Shown: positions 25,018 through 33,898 of the stretch, piece by piece
How the letters are laid out: the number at the start of each line of letters is the position of its first letter
How positions within the stretch are numbered: the stretch's first letter is position 1
Assembly (NCBI GenBank): GCA_910588545.1
Contig: CAJUOU010000001.1
Span: 310,001-374,000, forward strand
Source of the DNA: an uncultured Christensenellaceae bacterium
GTDB lineage: Bacteria > Bacillota > Clostridia > Christensenellales > UBA3700
Reading direction: 5' to 3'
Length of the DNA stretch: 64,000 nucleotides
Position numbers and translations under genes: made by a program
Notes under the pieces: generated by a model
What the model was told of the DNA's origin: nothing
What the model saw: the letters and a program-made list of their open reading frames with translations, nothing else
Database searches by the model: none

Positions 25018-26139
25018 ATGTTTAAGTATGAAGTCGTAAAGGAATGCAAACAGTCGGGTGCGAGAATAGGCAGGTTGTATACCCCGCACGGAGTTGTGGA
25101 AACACCTGTGTTTATGCCTGTCGGTACTAATGCTACGGTAAAGTCATTGACCCCGCAAGTTTTGCACGATATTGATGCCTCAATAATTTTGAGCAATACA
25201 TATCATTTATATTTAAGACCGGGGCATGAGCTTGTTAAAAAGGCAGGCGGATTGCATAAATTTATGAATTGGGATAAACCGATATTAACGGATAGCGGTG
25301 GGTTTCAAGTTTTTTCGCTTAGCGATATGCGCCATATTACCGATGAAAGTGTTACATTTAAAAGCCATCTTGACGGCTCGTCGCACGTGTTTACACCCGA
25401 AAAAGCTGTGGATATTCAACAATCTTTAGGCAGTGATATAATGATGGCATTTGACCAATGCACAGGGGACGGCACAAGTAAAAGCGATGCGAGGCGTGCT
25501 TTGGAGCGTACTATGAGTTGGCTTGACAGATGCTATAAACATAAAACTCGCAAAGACCAAGTATTGTTTCCGATAGTTCAAGGCAATATGTATAAAGATT
25601 TACGCGAAGAGTCTATCGAAAGAATATTGCCGTATTGCGAGTGCGGTTTTTCCATAGGCGGTTTGTCTGTTGGCGAACCTAAGGAAGTAATGTACGAAAT
25701 GTTGGATGTGCTTAAACCTCATTATCCTAAGGATATGCCTAGATATTTGATGGGTGTAGGTAGTCCCGATTGCTTGGTGGAAGGTGTTATGCGTGGTATA
25801 GATATGTTTGACTGTGTGCTTCCTACGAGAATGGCAAGGAATGGTGCTGCATTTACAAGACAAGGCAATCTTACGGTTAAAAATGCTAAATTTAAAGAGG
25901 ATTTTACACCGATTGACCCTGAGTGCGATTGCTATTGTTGCAGAAATTTCAGCCGAGCATACATTAGACATTTGCTTAATGCAGGGGAAATATTGGGCGG
26001 AGAGTTGCTTTCTATACACAACTTGAGATTTTTGATTAAGCTAATGCAAGATATTAAACAAGCGATTATGAACGATTGTTTTGGCGATTTTTATAAAGAT
26101 TTTAAAAACAAGTATGATTGGAATATTAAATCAAAATAA
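25018..26139 (+). CDS. tgt: tRNA-guanine transglycosylase
   Basis: Exchanges guanine 34 for preQ1 in tRNAs with GUN anticodons. The 373-aa TIM-barrel enzyme has the general acid region 'PILTDSGGFQVFSLS' (Asp), the nucleophile region 'DCVLPTRMARNGAAFT' (Asp), and the zinc site 'ECDCYCCRNFSRAYIRHLL' plus a distal His in 'LSIHNLRFL'. GGAG ribosome site. Although it follows queA, a 184-base gap with a dispersed-motif copy separates them. Confidence 0.97.
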   Translation: MFKYEVVKECKQSGARIGRLYTPHGVVETPVFMPVGTNATVKSLTPQVLHDIDASIILSNTYHLYLRPGHELVKKAGGLHKFMNWDKPILTDSGGFQVFSLSDMRHITDESVTFKSHLDGSSHVFTPEKAVDIQQSLGSDIMMAFDQCTGDGTSKSDARRALERTMSWLDRCYKHKTRKDQVLFPIVQGNMYKDLREESIERILPYCECGFSIGGLSVGEPKEVMYEMLDVLKPHYPKDMPRYLMGVGSPDCLVEGVMRGIDMFDCVLPTRMARNGAAFTRQGNLTVKNAKFKEDFTPIDPECDCYCCRNFSRAYIRHLLNAGEILGGELLSIHNLRFLIKLMQDIKQAIMNDCFGDFYKDFKNKYDWNIKSK

Positions 26140-26210
26140 TTAAAATAGTCTTTAAAAAATGTCGAAAATATTGTTTTTTATGATTAAATGAGTTTTTTTA
26201 TATTAAATCA

Positions 26211-26239
26211 TTGCAAAATTTATTAAGATATAGTATAAT
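26211..26239 (+). promoter_or_regulatory. Predicted promoter of yajC
   Basis: TTGCAA at 26211-26216, 17-base spacer, TATAAT at 26234-26239. Confidence 0.75.
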
Positions 26240-26241
26240 AA

Positions 26242-26333
26242 GCTAAAACAAAATGAGATTTTAATAAATGGATGAAGTTGCTTTAATCTTGTGACTTTAA
26301 TATGCCAAATTGCAACTTCTTATATGTTTTAGC
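26242..26333 (+). promoter_or_regulatory. Nested two-stem leader structure upstream of yajC
   Basis: Outer arms GCTAAAAC (26242-26249) and GTTTTAGC (26326-26333) enclose inner arms GAAGTTGC (26274-26281) and GCAACTTC (26312-26319); all eight pairs match in each stem. The predicted RNA start lies near 26246, so the outer stem may lose its first pairs. It ends about 6 bases before the AAGGAG of yajC. Confidence 0.5.
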
Positions 26334-26352
26334 AAATAAAAAGGAGATTATT

Positions 26353-26934
26353 ATGTTGAATTTATTATGTGAAGGAACAGCAAACAGCGGTAGCTCTTGG
26401 TATATGTTCCTTATAATCGGTGTGTTGTTCGTAGTTATGATGTTGTTTACCATTATTCCTCAAAGAAAAAGGAAAAAGGAAGCACAACAAATGATGCAAT
26501 CTGTTAGAGTAGGCAAAAAAATCAGAACTATCGGTGGTTTTGTTGGCGAAATCGTGAGCTTGGATAGCAAAAATGGTACAATGGAATTAAATGTTGGCTC
26601 AAAAGAGGCTCCTGTAATCGTAGTTATGGACCAAGGCGCTATCGGCGTAGTACTTAATCCGGATGCTCCGCAAGCAGCTGCTGCAAAGCAAGAGGCTCCT
26701 GTAGAACAAGGCGCAACACCAAGTGCAGTTACTGCCGACGATGCGGAAGAGGATGCTGTAGTAGCAGAGAAAGCTGCTGAAAAACAAGCCAAAAAAGATG
26801 CTAAGAAAAAAGAAAAAGCTGAAAAAAAAGCTGCAGAAAATGCAAGCGAAGTAGTAGCAGAACCTGTTGCAACTGAAGAGGTATCAAACGAAAATGCACA
26901 AGTAGTAGAGTCGACTACCGAGGTAAATCATTAA
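26353..26934 (+). CDS. yajC: Preprotein translocase accessory subunit YajC
   Basis: Small inner-membrane protein associated with SecDF of the Sec translocon. The ATG at 26353 follows AAGGAG; an earlier in-frame ATG at 26302 lies in the leader. The 193-aa protein has one membrane helix (about residues 16-36), then the YajC core 'RVGKKIRTIGGFVGEIVSLD' and 'VVMDQGAIGVVL', and an unusually long Ala/Glu/Lys-rich tail (about residues 110-193) roughly doubling the usual ~100-aa length. No secDF is next to it; it has its own promoter and terminator. Confidence 0.93.
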   Translation: MLNLLCEGTANSGSSWYMFLIIGVLFVVMMLFTIIPQRKRKKEAQQMMQSVRVGKKIRTIGGFVGEIVSLDSKNGTMELNVGSKEAPVIVVMDQGAIGVVLNPDAPQAAAAKQEAPVEQGATPSAVTADDAEEDAVVAEKAAEKQAKKDAKKKEKAEKKAAENASEVVAEPVATEEVSNENAQVVESTTEVNH

Positions 26935-26950
26935 TTAAAAACAAAACAAT

Positions 26951-26980
26951 AAGCACCTTTCAAGGTGCTTTTTGTTTTTT
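26951..26980. terminator. Bidirectional terminator between yajC and the 27000 gene
   Basis: Stem AAGCACCTT/AAGGTGCTT with a 2-base loop, T-rich on the right and A-rich on the left, serving both converging genes. Confidence 0.85.
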
Positions 26981-26999
26981 ATACACATTATTTATAATC

Positions 27000-28409
27000 T
27001 TATAAGTTGATTACATTATATCCGTCAAGATAAGGCAAGTTGTTTGCAAGCTTGATTGTTTCGCCTGTTCTTCTGTGGATAAATTTTATTTTAATTTCTT
27101 TTACATTTTTATCTATTAATACGATTTGTTGTCCGAATCTTCCAAGCTGGATTTGCTCGACCTCTATATTTTGCCCATCTGCTATTATTTCAAGTTTGTA
27201 CTCAAAAGGAGAGGCAATACCAAAATTATTTATCATAAAAGAAGTTTTGCCGTTTGTTTGCAAAAGGTTGCTTACTCCTAAATTATATCCCAAATGGTAT
27301 TGCAAATAATTATAAATGGAAATTTGATTTTTTTCAAGCATACTGTCAAGATAAGGGATATTGTTTTTGTCAAGTTGCGATTTAGTCAAGTATTCGGTTT
27401 TCCATTTTTCAAGATGATAAACTATATCTTTCTCTTTTAAATCTTCTATATAATTATGTGTAATACTAAGAGAAGTAAGTCCGTATCCTATGACTTGTTT
27501 CAAAAAGCCAATCGGGTCAATAACAGGTACAGTAGTATCTCGCCCCCAAGGCATTTCGCCATCTGCAATGGCATATTGGTTTTTGTTAAGCAAATCTTGA
27601 TATTGCGGGTCGTTCCAACTCATCATTCCCCATTTGTGGTCCATTCCAACTAAAAAGTCGTCATGAACGGAAAATCTATGCTCATATTTTTTAGGAACTT
27701 GCGACAAAATATCGGGTGTTCTGACCATTATGTAAATATCTTCCGGTATTGCTTCGCAAAACTTTGTTATAAGTTTTTTGATATTGTGATGATAATGGTA
27801 TCCGTGTCCTTCTCCCCAAAGACCTATCAAACCTAGCTGCATAGCGTATACAACATCATTAAACAATTTGCTGTTATCGTTTATAAAGCTTTTTATTTGA
27901 CTTAAATGCTTAATTATTTGCCCGTCTTTTGCATCATAGTTTGCACTTGAAGTATATTCATAAGCAAATCTTAATAAAATTCGTATATTTTTGCTTTTAA
28001 ACATTTCGAAATATTTTTTCATTTGAGATAGGGCAGTTTCGTTCAAATCTCTATCGCGGTATTCGGTAAGGTAAATATAGCACTGTAAAATGTTGATTTT
28101 ATCATTCTTATAAAGCTCTAATTGTTCATTAACGCAATCGAGATAGTTTTGTTCGTCTCCCGGATATGCTTTTTCCGTTCCTAAAGTATAATATACTTCT
28201 CCGCGAAAGCCTCTGTCACTGTTTGCAAGTAAGCTTTCGTCCATTTCGCTAAGATGTAAATTGTCAATTACAGTATATTCAAAACTCGTCCTTGCAGGTG
28301 GATATTGTTGTATTTTATATTTGCTGTTTGTACAACCTGTAATCAAAAGTGGCAAAAAAATAGCCAATGCCATAAGGAGAGCAATTAAAACGATAGAATA
28401 ACTTTTCAT
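27000..28409 (-). CDS. DUF4874/DUF4832-type lipoprotein
   Basis: A 469-aa secreted lipoprotein: signal peptide with lipobox ITGC (Cys26). After this come the DUF4874 region (about residues 55-230, starting with the 'NSDRGFRGEVYYTLG' version of the N-x-D-R-G-F motif, then 'QMKKYFEMFKSKNIRILLRF' and 'GLIGLWGEGHGY') and the DUF4832 region (about 235-460, 'IADGEMPWGRD'). The fold resembles a TIM-barrel glycoside-hydrolase-like domain followed by beta strands, so a surface carbohydrate-related role is plausible but unproven. A frameshifted second copy exists at 46004-47497. Confidence 0.82.
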   Translation of the reverse strand: MKSYSIVLIALLMALAIFLPLLITGCTNSKYKIQQYPPARTSFEYTVIDNLHLSEMDESLLANSDRGFRGEVYYTLGTEKAYPGDEQNYLDCVNEQLELYKNDKINILQCYIYLTEYRDRDLNETALSQMKKYFEMFKSKNIRILLRFAYEYTSSANYDAKDGQIIKHLSQIKSFINDNSKLFNDVVYAMQLGLIGLWGEGHGYHYHHNIKKLITKFCEAIPEDIYIMVRTPDILSQVPKKYEHRFSVHDDFLVGMDHKWGMMSWNDPQYQDLLNKNQYAIADGEMPWGRDTTVPVIDPIGFLKQVIGYGLTSLSITHNYIEDLKEKDIVYHLEKWKTEYLTKSQLDKNNIPYLDSMLEKNQISIYNYLQYHLGYNLGVSNLLQTNGKTSFMINNFGIASPFEYKLEIIADGQNIEVEQIQLGRFGQQIVLIDKNVKEIKIKFIHRRTGETIKLANNLPYLDGYNVINL

Positions 28410-28439
28410 AATTTCTCCTAATTGAATATCATTATAATA

Positions 28440-28468
28440 ATTATATAAAATATTTTAGGTTTAGTCAA
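28440..28468 (-). promoter_or_regulatory. Predicted promoter of the DUF4874/DUF4832 lipoprotein
   Basis: Minus strand TTGACT (28468-28463), 17-base spacer, TATAAT (28445-28440). Confidence 0.75.
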
Positions 28469-28621
28469 TAGTTTGCTAAATTTTAGTCGGATTATCTATA
28501 TTAAAAAATCCACTTTAAAATGTATAGTTATAAAAAAAATACATAAGTGTCGATTTTTGTAGATATATGTTTTTTAATGGAAAATTGTCTACAACTCGTG
28601 GAAAAAAAATTATAAATTACC

Positions 28622-28650
28622 TTGACATTAAAAGTATTATTATGTATAAT
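28622..28650 (+). promoter_or_regulatory. Strong predicted promoter of the XRE regulator
   Basis: TTGACA at 28622-28627, 17-base spacer, TATAAT at 28645-28650: both hexamers are consensus. Confidence 0.85.
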
Positions 28651-28675
28651 GATATAGCATTCAAAAGAGGTAAAT

Positions 28676-29512
28676 ATGTTAAAATTTGCAGAGAATCTAA
28701 AATTTTATAGAAAATCTATATCTGTAACTCAATCTGTTTTTGCTGACATTCTTAATGAAAAGCTAAAGGAGATGGGACTTACTATAGATTACAATAATAA
28801 AAGCATAAGCATGTGGGAAAAAGGGGATAGATTTCCTGATAGCCCGCTTGTTTGGATTGCTCTTGCAAACATTATGAATGTATCTCTTGACGATATGATG
28901 AAAAGCGATATTTCTCAAATAGGCAATGTTATTAACAGTAGCGAGAACGATTTGCAAACTGAGCTTTGCAACAGTTATTTGAAAGCTACTTGTGTAGGCG
29001 ATTATTCTACTTTTAGCTCAAAATCGGTACATTGTGCTGTGGATGAGTATTTAGGTGGAGATTTGTACCATGGTATGTTTTATGTGCTAAGCAGCGTAAA
29101 ATCATTAAATGGTTATTTCCAAAAATACAATATCGAAAATGCAAAAGTAACCTCCGACTATATCAAAAATTTAAGCAGGATTCAGTTTTGCAACGAAAGA
29201 AGCTTTGTTCGTGATATTATCGATAACGGCGGTAGGGATGTAGTTGTTACAACCGAACAAATCTCTAATGTGTGGGAAGGTTTTTTTGAATGTCTTGGAA
29301 ATGTAGAAGAGTACAACACAATGACTTTCTACGACGAAGATAAAAACCATATAATTACCATTGTGGAATATAATATGCACATTTCAAAAGACAATTTTGC
29401 AGCATCCTTTAATGAAAGCGGAAGAGACTTGGATAAAGTTATTATGAACACTATTTGTCAAAATAAAAAATTCCATTTGGGTGTAAGAATGGCAAAGGAA
29501 TTAATTAAATAA
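28676..29512 (+). CDS. XRE-family helix-turn-helix regulator
   Basis: A 278-aa cytoplasmic protein. Residues 1-75 form a Cro/C1-type helix-turn-helix ('SVTQSVFADIL' to 'SMWEKGDRFPDSPLVWIALANIM', quoted here in part as 'KSISMWEKGDRFPDSP'). The remaining ~200 residues are not recognised; they could be a ligand or protein-interaction domain. It is divergent from the DUF4874/DUF4832 lipoprotein across a 266-base region and might control it, but no operator could be defined. GAGG ribosome site. Confidence 0.85.
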   Translation: MLKFAENLKFYRKSISVTQSVFADILNEKLKEMGLTIDYNNKSISMWEKGDRFPDSPLVWIALANIMNVSLDDMMKSDISQIGNVINSSENDLQTELCNSYLKATCVGDYSTFSSKSVHCAVDEYLGGDLYHGMFYVLSSVKSLNGYFQKYNIENAKVTSDYIKNLSRIQFCNERSFVRDIIDNGGRDVVVTTEQISNVWEGFFECLGNVEEYNTMTFYDEDKNHIITIVEYNMHISKDNFAASFNESGRDLDKVIMNTICQNKKFHLGVRMAKELIK

Positions 29513-29530
29513 TAAGTTTTTTAAAATAAT

Positions 29531-29565
29531 AAAAACGGCACTCATTTATTGAGTGCTGTTTTTTC
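29531..29565. terminator. Bidirectional terminator between XRE regulator and acetyltransferase
   Basis: Stem AACGGCACTC/GAGTGCTGTT (one G-T pair) with a 7-base loop, flanked by A tract and T tract. Confidence 0.8.
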
Positions 29566-29587
29566 GTTTAATGATAAAAAAATATAA

Positions 29588-30040
29588 TTACTTTTTTAAA
29601 TTTTTAGTTAAAATAATCATATCTGTAAGCAGTTTGCCATTTTCTATAATAGGGTGGTCATAATTATTAGTAAAAAAGTTTTTTATAATGTGCGATTTTT
29701 TAAAACCGCATTTTTCGTAAAAGGGAAGTGTCAAAGGACTATCTCCCGTACCTACTTGGATTTGCAAAAAACTATCTTTATATTTTTGACATACGTATTC
29801 GACTAATCGCTTTCCGTATCCGCAATGTTGATAGGGCGCTAATACTGCCAAATTTTTTATTTCCAAAACTCCGTTCCCCAAATCTAACACTGTGATTTCG
29901 CCTTTTACGCCGTTATCGTCTAGTATGTACATGGTGCTGTTTTGTAGATATTTTTCCACCATTTCCCACTGTTCGTCGGCAAGTAAAAGCAAATCTTTAT
30001 ATTGTAACTTGTCGGTTATTTTATAAATGTATGGTTGCAT
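29588..30040 (-). CDS. GNAT-family N-acetyltransferase
   Basis: A 150-aa GCN5-related acyltransferase. The acetyl-CoA loop is 'YQHCGYGKRLVEYV' (Q-x-x-G-x-G/A type), preceded by the beta4 strand 'LEIKNLAVLAPY' and followed by 'PFYEKCGFKKSHI' typical of motif B. Substrate unknown. One base downstream of folA, so it is the last gene of the DUF1349-thyA-folA operon. Confidence 0.88.
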   Translation of the reverse strand: MQPYIYKITDKLQYKDLLLLADEQWEMVEKYLQNSTMYILDDNGVKGEITVLDLGNGVLEIKNLAVLAPYQHCGYGKRLVEYVCQKYKDSFLQIQVGTGDSPLTLPFYEKCGFKKSHIIKNFFTNNYDHPIIENGKLLTDMIILTKNLKK

Positions 30041-30041
30041 T

Positions 30042-30551
30042 TTAGTTTTGTTGGTAAATTAATATTTTGGTATTTTTGTAAGTAGTAAATTTTATCGTAT
30101 AGCCGTTTGTAACTATAGGCTCACTTTCGTAAATCAAATTAAAATCATTATTTTCGTCAAGGTTTTCAAAAAAAGTATCTGCACCGCCTACCGCATCAAC
30201 TTTTGTTACCAAAACTTCGCTGCAATAAGGCAGTAGCATTTTGTAAATGCTTGAGCCACCTATTATATAAATGTCGTCGGAGTTATATTTGCTTAAAACA
30301 TTAAATAATTGGTCTAAAGATTTTACAAAAATACAGTCATCACGAGTATTTTCGCTACGTGACAAAACAATATTTATCCTGTTTTTAAGAGGCTTGCCGT
30401 TAGGGAAAGATTTTAAGGTATTATTTCCCATAACAACAATTTTATTTAATGTTGTTTCACGAAAAAATTTCATATCTAGTGGTATAGAAAACATTAAATC
30501 GTTATTTTTACCTATTCCCCATTGTTTATCTGCGTGTAAAATTGCTTTCAT
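30042..30551 (-). CDS. folA: Dihydrofolate reductase
   Basis: Reduces dihydrofolate to tetrahydrofolate with NADPH. The 169-aa protein has the N-terminal 'ILHADKQWGIGKNNDLMFSI' (Met20-loop region), the hydride/NADPH elements 'KIVVMGNNTLKSFP' and 'INIVLSR', and 'DIYIIGGSSIYKMLLPYC'. The usual catalytic Asp/Glu is the Asp in 'SIPLDMKFF'. Eight bases after thyA, whose reaction produces dihydrofolate, so the two enzymes form a cycle. Confidence 0.94.
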   Translation of the reverse strand: MKAILHADKQWGIGKNNDLMFSIPLDMKFFRETTLNKIVVMGNNTLKSFPNGKPLKNRINIVLSRSENTRDDCIFVKSLDQLFNVLSKYNSDDIYIIGGSSIYKMLLPYCSEVLVTKVDAVGGADTFFENLDENNDFNLIYESEPIVTNGYTIKFTTYKNTKILIYQQN

Positions 30552-30559
30552 TTAAACTC

Positions 30560-31390
30560 CTATTCCGCTACCGGAATGTCAAATTTTTTGTCGTTGCATT
30601 TGTAGTCCACAAGTTTGAAACTATCTACAGTAAAGTCATAGAAATTTGTAATACTTGTATCAACTTCCAATTTTGGGGCAGTAAATTGCTTTTCTTTTAT
30701 AATTTCTTCTACCATAGGTATATGTCTATCATAAATATGAGCATCCGCAATAACGTGAACAAGTTCTCCTACTTTTAATCCCGACACTTGCGCAAACATT
30801 ATCATTAATATAGCATACTGAACGACGTTCCAATTATTTGCGGTAAGCATATCGTTTGAGCGTTGATTAAGTATACCATTTAAAGTGTCGCCTGAAACAT
30901 TGAAAGTCATCGAATATGCACAAGGATACAAGTTCATTTCGTGTAAATCGGCAAAATTGTAAATATTTGTCATTATCCTACGGCTAGACGGATTGTTTTT
31001 TAAATCAAAAAGTACTCTGTCAACTTGGTCAAACTCGCCCTCGCGGTAAATATGTTTAACCCCTAGTTGATAGCCGTATGCTTTGCCGATAGAGCCGTTT
31101 TCGTCTGCCCATTGATTCCAAATTTTTGACTTTAAATCTTTTATGTTGTTGCTCTTTTTTTGCCATATCCATAAAAGTTCGTCCACACAAGACTTAAAAT
31201 AAGTTTTTCTTATTGTCAAAATAGGAAATTCTTTGCTCAAATCGTATCTATTTACTATTCCGAATTTTTTTACTGTATGTGCAGGTGTTCCGTCACTCCA
31301 CTTTGGACGAACGGGTAGGTCGGTATCCCAAACACCGTTTTCCATAATATCTTTCATATTTTTTACAAATATTTCGTCAGCTTTACTCAT
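30560..31390 (-). CDS. thyA: Thymidylate synthase
   Basis: Methylates dUMP to dTMP using methylene-tetrahydrofolate. The 276-aa protein has 'RKTYFKSCVDELLWIWQKKS', quoted in part, the catalytic Cys in 'LYPCAYSMTFNV', 'NQRSNDMLTANNWNVVQYA' and 'HVIADAHIYDRHIP'. The residue after the PC pair is Ala instead of the His of E. coli (PCHQ), a variant seen in a clostridial ThyA lineage. Second gene of the operon, 25 bases after the DUF1349 gene. Confidence 0.93.
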   Translation of the reverse strand: MSKADEIFVKNMKDIMENGVWDTDLPVRPKWSDGTPAHTVKKFGIVNRYDLSKEFPILTIRKTYFKSCVDELLWIWQKKSNNIKDLKSKIWNQWADENGSIGKAYGYQLGVKHIYREGEFDQVDRVLFDLKNNPSSRRIMTNIYNFADLHEMNLYPCAYSMTFNVSGDTLNGILNQRSNDMLTANNWNVVQYAILMIMFAQVSGLKVGELVHVIADAHIYDRHIPMVEEIIKEKQFTAPKLEVDTSITNFYDFTVDSFKLVDYKCNDKKFDIPVAE

Positions 31391-31415
31391 ATTAACTCCT
31401 TATTTTGTACTTAGT

Positions 31416-32003
31416 TTATTGATGTTTCTTCCAAACGCAATCGGTTATTTCCATTTGAGTAAATGTAGCTTTAAAGGAAGATTGTTCGGGAGAACAAGCG
31501 TATATTCCAAAATTAATTGTTTGGGCTCCCTTTGCTAAATGGCAAATTCTCATTTGTTTAAAATCTATTCCGTTATAGGAAAATTCTATCAAATAATCGG
31601 ATTCCCTGCGGCTTAATCTATACCAAACAGACTTGATATCTGCGGGGATATCCGTTGTTGCCCAATCAGAATATCCATAGTTGGTTACAACACTTCCCAA
31701 TCGTTGAAAACTATTGTTTTCATATTCTACGGAAGCCTTTAACCAATTTTCGCTGTCAAGATAAATTACAATTCCGCATTGGTCAAACCTTGTTTTGCTA
31801 TCAAACTCGGTTTTTACGACAAATGAAAAATATTTTTCAGTTGTTGCCGTTTGTAGTACAGGGGCATTGTCATTTTGAAAACCATAGTAAGTCCTTTGCC
31901 ATAAATCGGTATTAGGCAATGTGATAATTTCAATTTTGTTATCGGTAATTAAAAAATTTTCAGGTTGCCTTATCCAAAACAATTTGGATGCATCTATTTT
32001 CAT
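31416..32003 (-). CDS. DUF1349 (concanavalin-like beta-sandwich) protein
   Basis: A 195-aa cytoplasmic-looking protein of the DUF1349 family, predicted to fold as a concanavalin A-like beta sandwich. The core 'TRFDQCGIVIYLDSENWLKA' and 'DYLIEFSYNGIDFKQMRI' are typical. Start chosen at the ATG ending at 32003, which has AAAGGAG upstream; an upstream in-frame ATG adds nine residues. No signal peptide. It heads the thyA-folA operon although no functional link is known. Confidence 0.85.
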   Translation of the reverse strand: MKIDASKLFWIRQPENFLITDNKIEIITLPNTDLWQRTYYGFQNDNAPVLQTATTEKYFSFVVKTEFDSKTRFDQCGIVIYLDSENWLKASVEYENNSFQRLGSVVTNYGYSDWATTDIPADIKSVWYRLSRRESDYLIEFSYNGIDFKQMRICHLAKGAQTINFGIYACSPEQSSFKATFTQMEITDCVWKKHQ

Positions 32004-32020
32004 AATTTCTCCTTTATTTG

Positions 32021-32049
32021 ATTTTAACATTTTTTTATCAAATCCGCAA
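32021..32049 (-). promoter_or_regulatory. Predicted promoter of the DUF1349-thyA-folA operon
   Basis: Minus strand TTGCGG (32049-32044), 17-base spacer, TAAAAT (32026-32021) with TGT before it (extended -10). Confidence 0.6.
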
Positions 32050-32225
32050 GTAAATACTTATATAATTTAAAAGCTTGAATGGGATGTAAAATATATATTT
32101 ATTTTACCATATAAAACATTATTTGATATAATATTTTAGGCAGAATAAAATAATTGCTTGTTGATAATGGTGTTTACTATATCTTAAATACTGAATTTAA
32201 TATAAAAATTAATTATGTTTTGCTT

Positions 32226-33230
32226 CTACGAAAATATTAAAGAAAATTTTTCAGACATTCGCCCTACGAGTTGCCATTGTCTTTCCATATATTTTTTTGT
32301 TGAAGATATATAGTTTTTATAGTCCTCAATCGCATTTGTTTTGTTGTTAATGTTGTTGATAATTGCAAGAGCAGCAGAGTATCCGCTTTCCAAAGCACAA
32401 GATATACCTTCTCCCATAGGGTTTAAAAAGCCTGCATTTTCTCCTGCTTTCAAAATGCGACCGTTGCCGTAGTCTATGTGGAATGTAGGTTGTATGTTTT
32501 TGATTATCCATTTATCCGTTTTTATTTGCTTATCTATTGCAAGACCGTGATTTTTTGTCATATAAGCAATAAAATTATCATAATATTGTGATATTTCATT
32601 TGCGTTTGTTGTCGATATGCCTAGTACAAGCATATCGTCTTTTACATTAAACCAAGCATCGTATCCGGACAATTCGGGCTGTAAATAAGCATAAAAATAG
32701 TGGAAATCTAAATTGATTTTTCCTGTGTTATATGTTTGATAGGTTATTATGTTATTCGCAAATTGCTTGCCAATACCAACAGCACCCGAGCAGTCTACCG
32801 CAAACTTTGCATATTCTATTTTGTCTTTTAAATGTACGCAAACTTGTCCGTCTTTTTCTTTTATATCGGTTACTGCACACTCGTCCTTTATCTGCACGCC
32901 GCTTTCTTTTGCAAGTGATGCAAGCCAATAATCAAATTTGTCACGCCATATATTTAAACCGCGACTCTCAAATTTATATTCTTTGCCTATATCATCGGTA
33001 AAAATCATGCCGTGGTTGTCTATTGGAGTGCAGGTAACTGTATTAGGGACGCTAACCCCAAAGTGCTTTTCTATAAAATTTAATGTCTTTTCAATTAATA
33101 CCCCTGAGCAACTTTTGTATCTAGGTAATTTACTTTTTTCCAATAGCAAAACTTTAAGCCCACTTTTGGCAAGGGTAATTGCAGTTGCACAGCCGCAGGG
33201 ACCCGCGCCTATTACAATAACATCGTACAT
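32226..33230 (-). CDS. FAD-dependent oxidoreductase, geranylgeranyl reductase type
   Basis: A 334-aa flavoprotein with the N-terminal Rossmann loop 'VIGAGPCGCATAITLAKSG' and acidic strand end 'VLLLEKS', a 'KSCSGVLIEKT' motif characteristic of the geranylgeranyl reductase/ChlP family, 'VDCSGAVGIG' and 'ENAGFLNPMGEGISCALESG' (FAD ribityl region with GD-type replaced by GEN). It likely reduces isoprenoid chains or hydroxylates/halogenates a small molecule; the substrate is unknown. Single gene with its own promoter. Confidence 0.85.
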   Translation of the reverse strand: MYDVIVIGAGPCGCATAITLAKSGLKVLLLEKSKLPRYKSCSGVLIEKTLNFIEKHFGVSVPNTVTCTPIDNHGMIFTDDIGKEYKFESRGLNIWRDKFDYWLASLAKESGVQIKDECAVTDIKEKDGQVCVHLKDKIEYAKFAVDCSGAVGIGKQFANNIITYQTYNTGKINLDFHYFYAYLQPELSGYDAWFNVKDDMLVLGISTTNANEISQYYDNFIAYMTKNHGLAIDKQIKTDKWIIKNIQPTFHIDYGNGRILKAGENAGFLNPMGEGISCALESGYSAALAIINNINNKTNAIEDYKNYISSTKKYMERQWQLVGRMSEKFSLIFS

Positions 33231-33270
33231 ATTATTTCCTTTGTTGTCTTTTATATTGTTATATAAATCA

Positions 33271-33299
33271 ATTATATCATTTTACATATTAAAAAGCAA
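33271..33299 (-). promoter_or_regulatory. Predicted promoter of the flavoprotein gene
   Basis: Minus strand TTGCTT (33299-33294), 17-base spacer, TATAAT (33276-33271). Confidence 0.65.
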
Positions 33300-33380
33300 T
33301 GGAAATTTTTTAATATCATTTACATTAATAAATTTTGTTAGAAATGGAATTAGTGATAAGTTTTTTTTTCTTAAATTAAA

Positions 33381-33409
33381 CAAAAAACAAGGGAATAAAT
33401 CCCTTGTTT
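33381..33409 (-). terminator. Terminator of tRNA-Ser(GCU)
   Basis: Stem AAACAAGGGA/TCCCTTGTTT, 5-base loop; read on the minus strand it is followed by a T-rich run, about 65 bases after the tRNA. Confidence 0.8.
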
Positions 33410-33471
33410 AAAGGCATATCACAAATTTAAGCAAAGATGTAAAAAGCAGTGATGAGATAAACTTATGATAT

Positions 33472-33562
33472 TGGCGGAGAAAGAGGGATTTGAACCCTCG
33501 CTACGGTTACCCGTACTACTCCCTTAGCAGGGGAGCCCCTTCGGCCTCTTGGGTATTTCTCC
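33472..33562 (-). tRNA. tRNA-Ser (anticodon GCU), CCA encoded
   Basis: A 91-base class II tRNA on the minus strand. Acceptor GGAGAAA/TTTCTCC, discriminator G, encoded CCA; anticodon stem TCCCCTGCTAAGGGA region with loop C-T-GCT-A-A; long variable arm; T arm AGGGTTCAAATCCCT. It reads AGC/AGU serine codons. Confidence 0.95.
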
Positions 33563-33898
33563 ATTGCCTACTTATAATAACATAAAAAATTAGGTTTGTC
33601 AAAACATTTTTTATATATTTTACAATAATTTTAATATTGGCGTAGTTTTTAATTTTTTATTGTTCAAGTCTTTTTTAAATTGCACAATTTTTGATATTTT
33701 TTGTATAATTAAAAATAAATTTTGTTATGTATTTGCTTTATCAATTTTCAGTTTATATGACTTAAATATCACTTTTTTAATGATTTTAAAAATAATTTCG
33801 AGTTAAATTATGTGTTGTAGCAACCAAATATCTATTTTCACACGTAAAAAATTTTAAGCATAAAATGATATTGAAATTAAATCGGAGGGATTTTTGCA
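33563..33898. other. Intergenic region between tRNA-Ser(GCU) and the amidase-like gene
   Basis: 336 bases, very AT-rich, no reading frame. It holds the minus-strand tRNA promoter (33574-33602) and a weak forward candidate promoter TTGCAC-N18-TATAAT (33680-33709), which would give a ~180-base leader for the downstream gene. No stable structure noticed. Confidence 0.6.
33574..33602 (-). promoter_or_regulatory. Predicted promoter of tRNA-Ser(GCU)
   Basis: Minus strand TTGACA (33602-33597), 17-base spacer, TATTAT (33579-33574). Confidence 0.7.

Noticed and set aside
30560..31390. Thymidylate synthase with a lost active-site residue
   Set aside because: The His to Ala change after PC is noted, but the catalytic Cys, Arg-Ser, Asn and His-Asp-Arg positions are kept and this looks like a known clostridial subtype.
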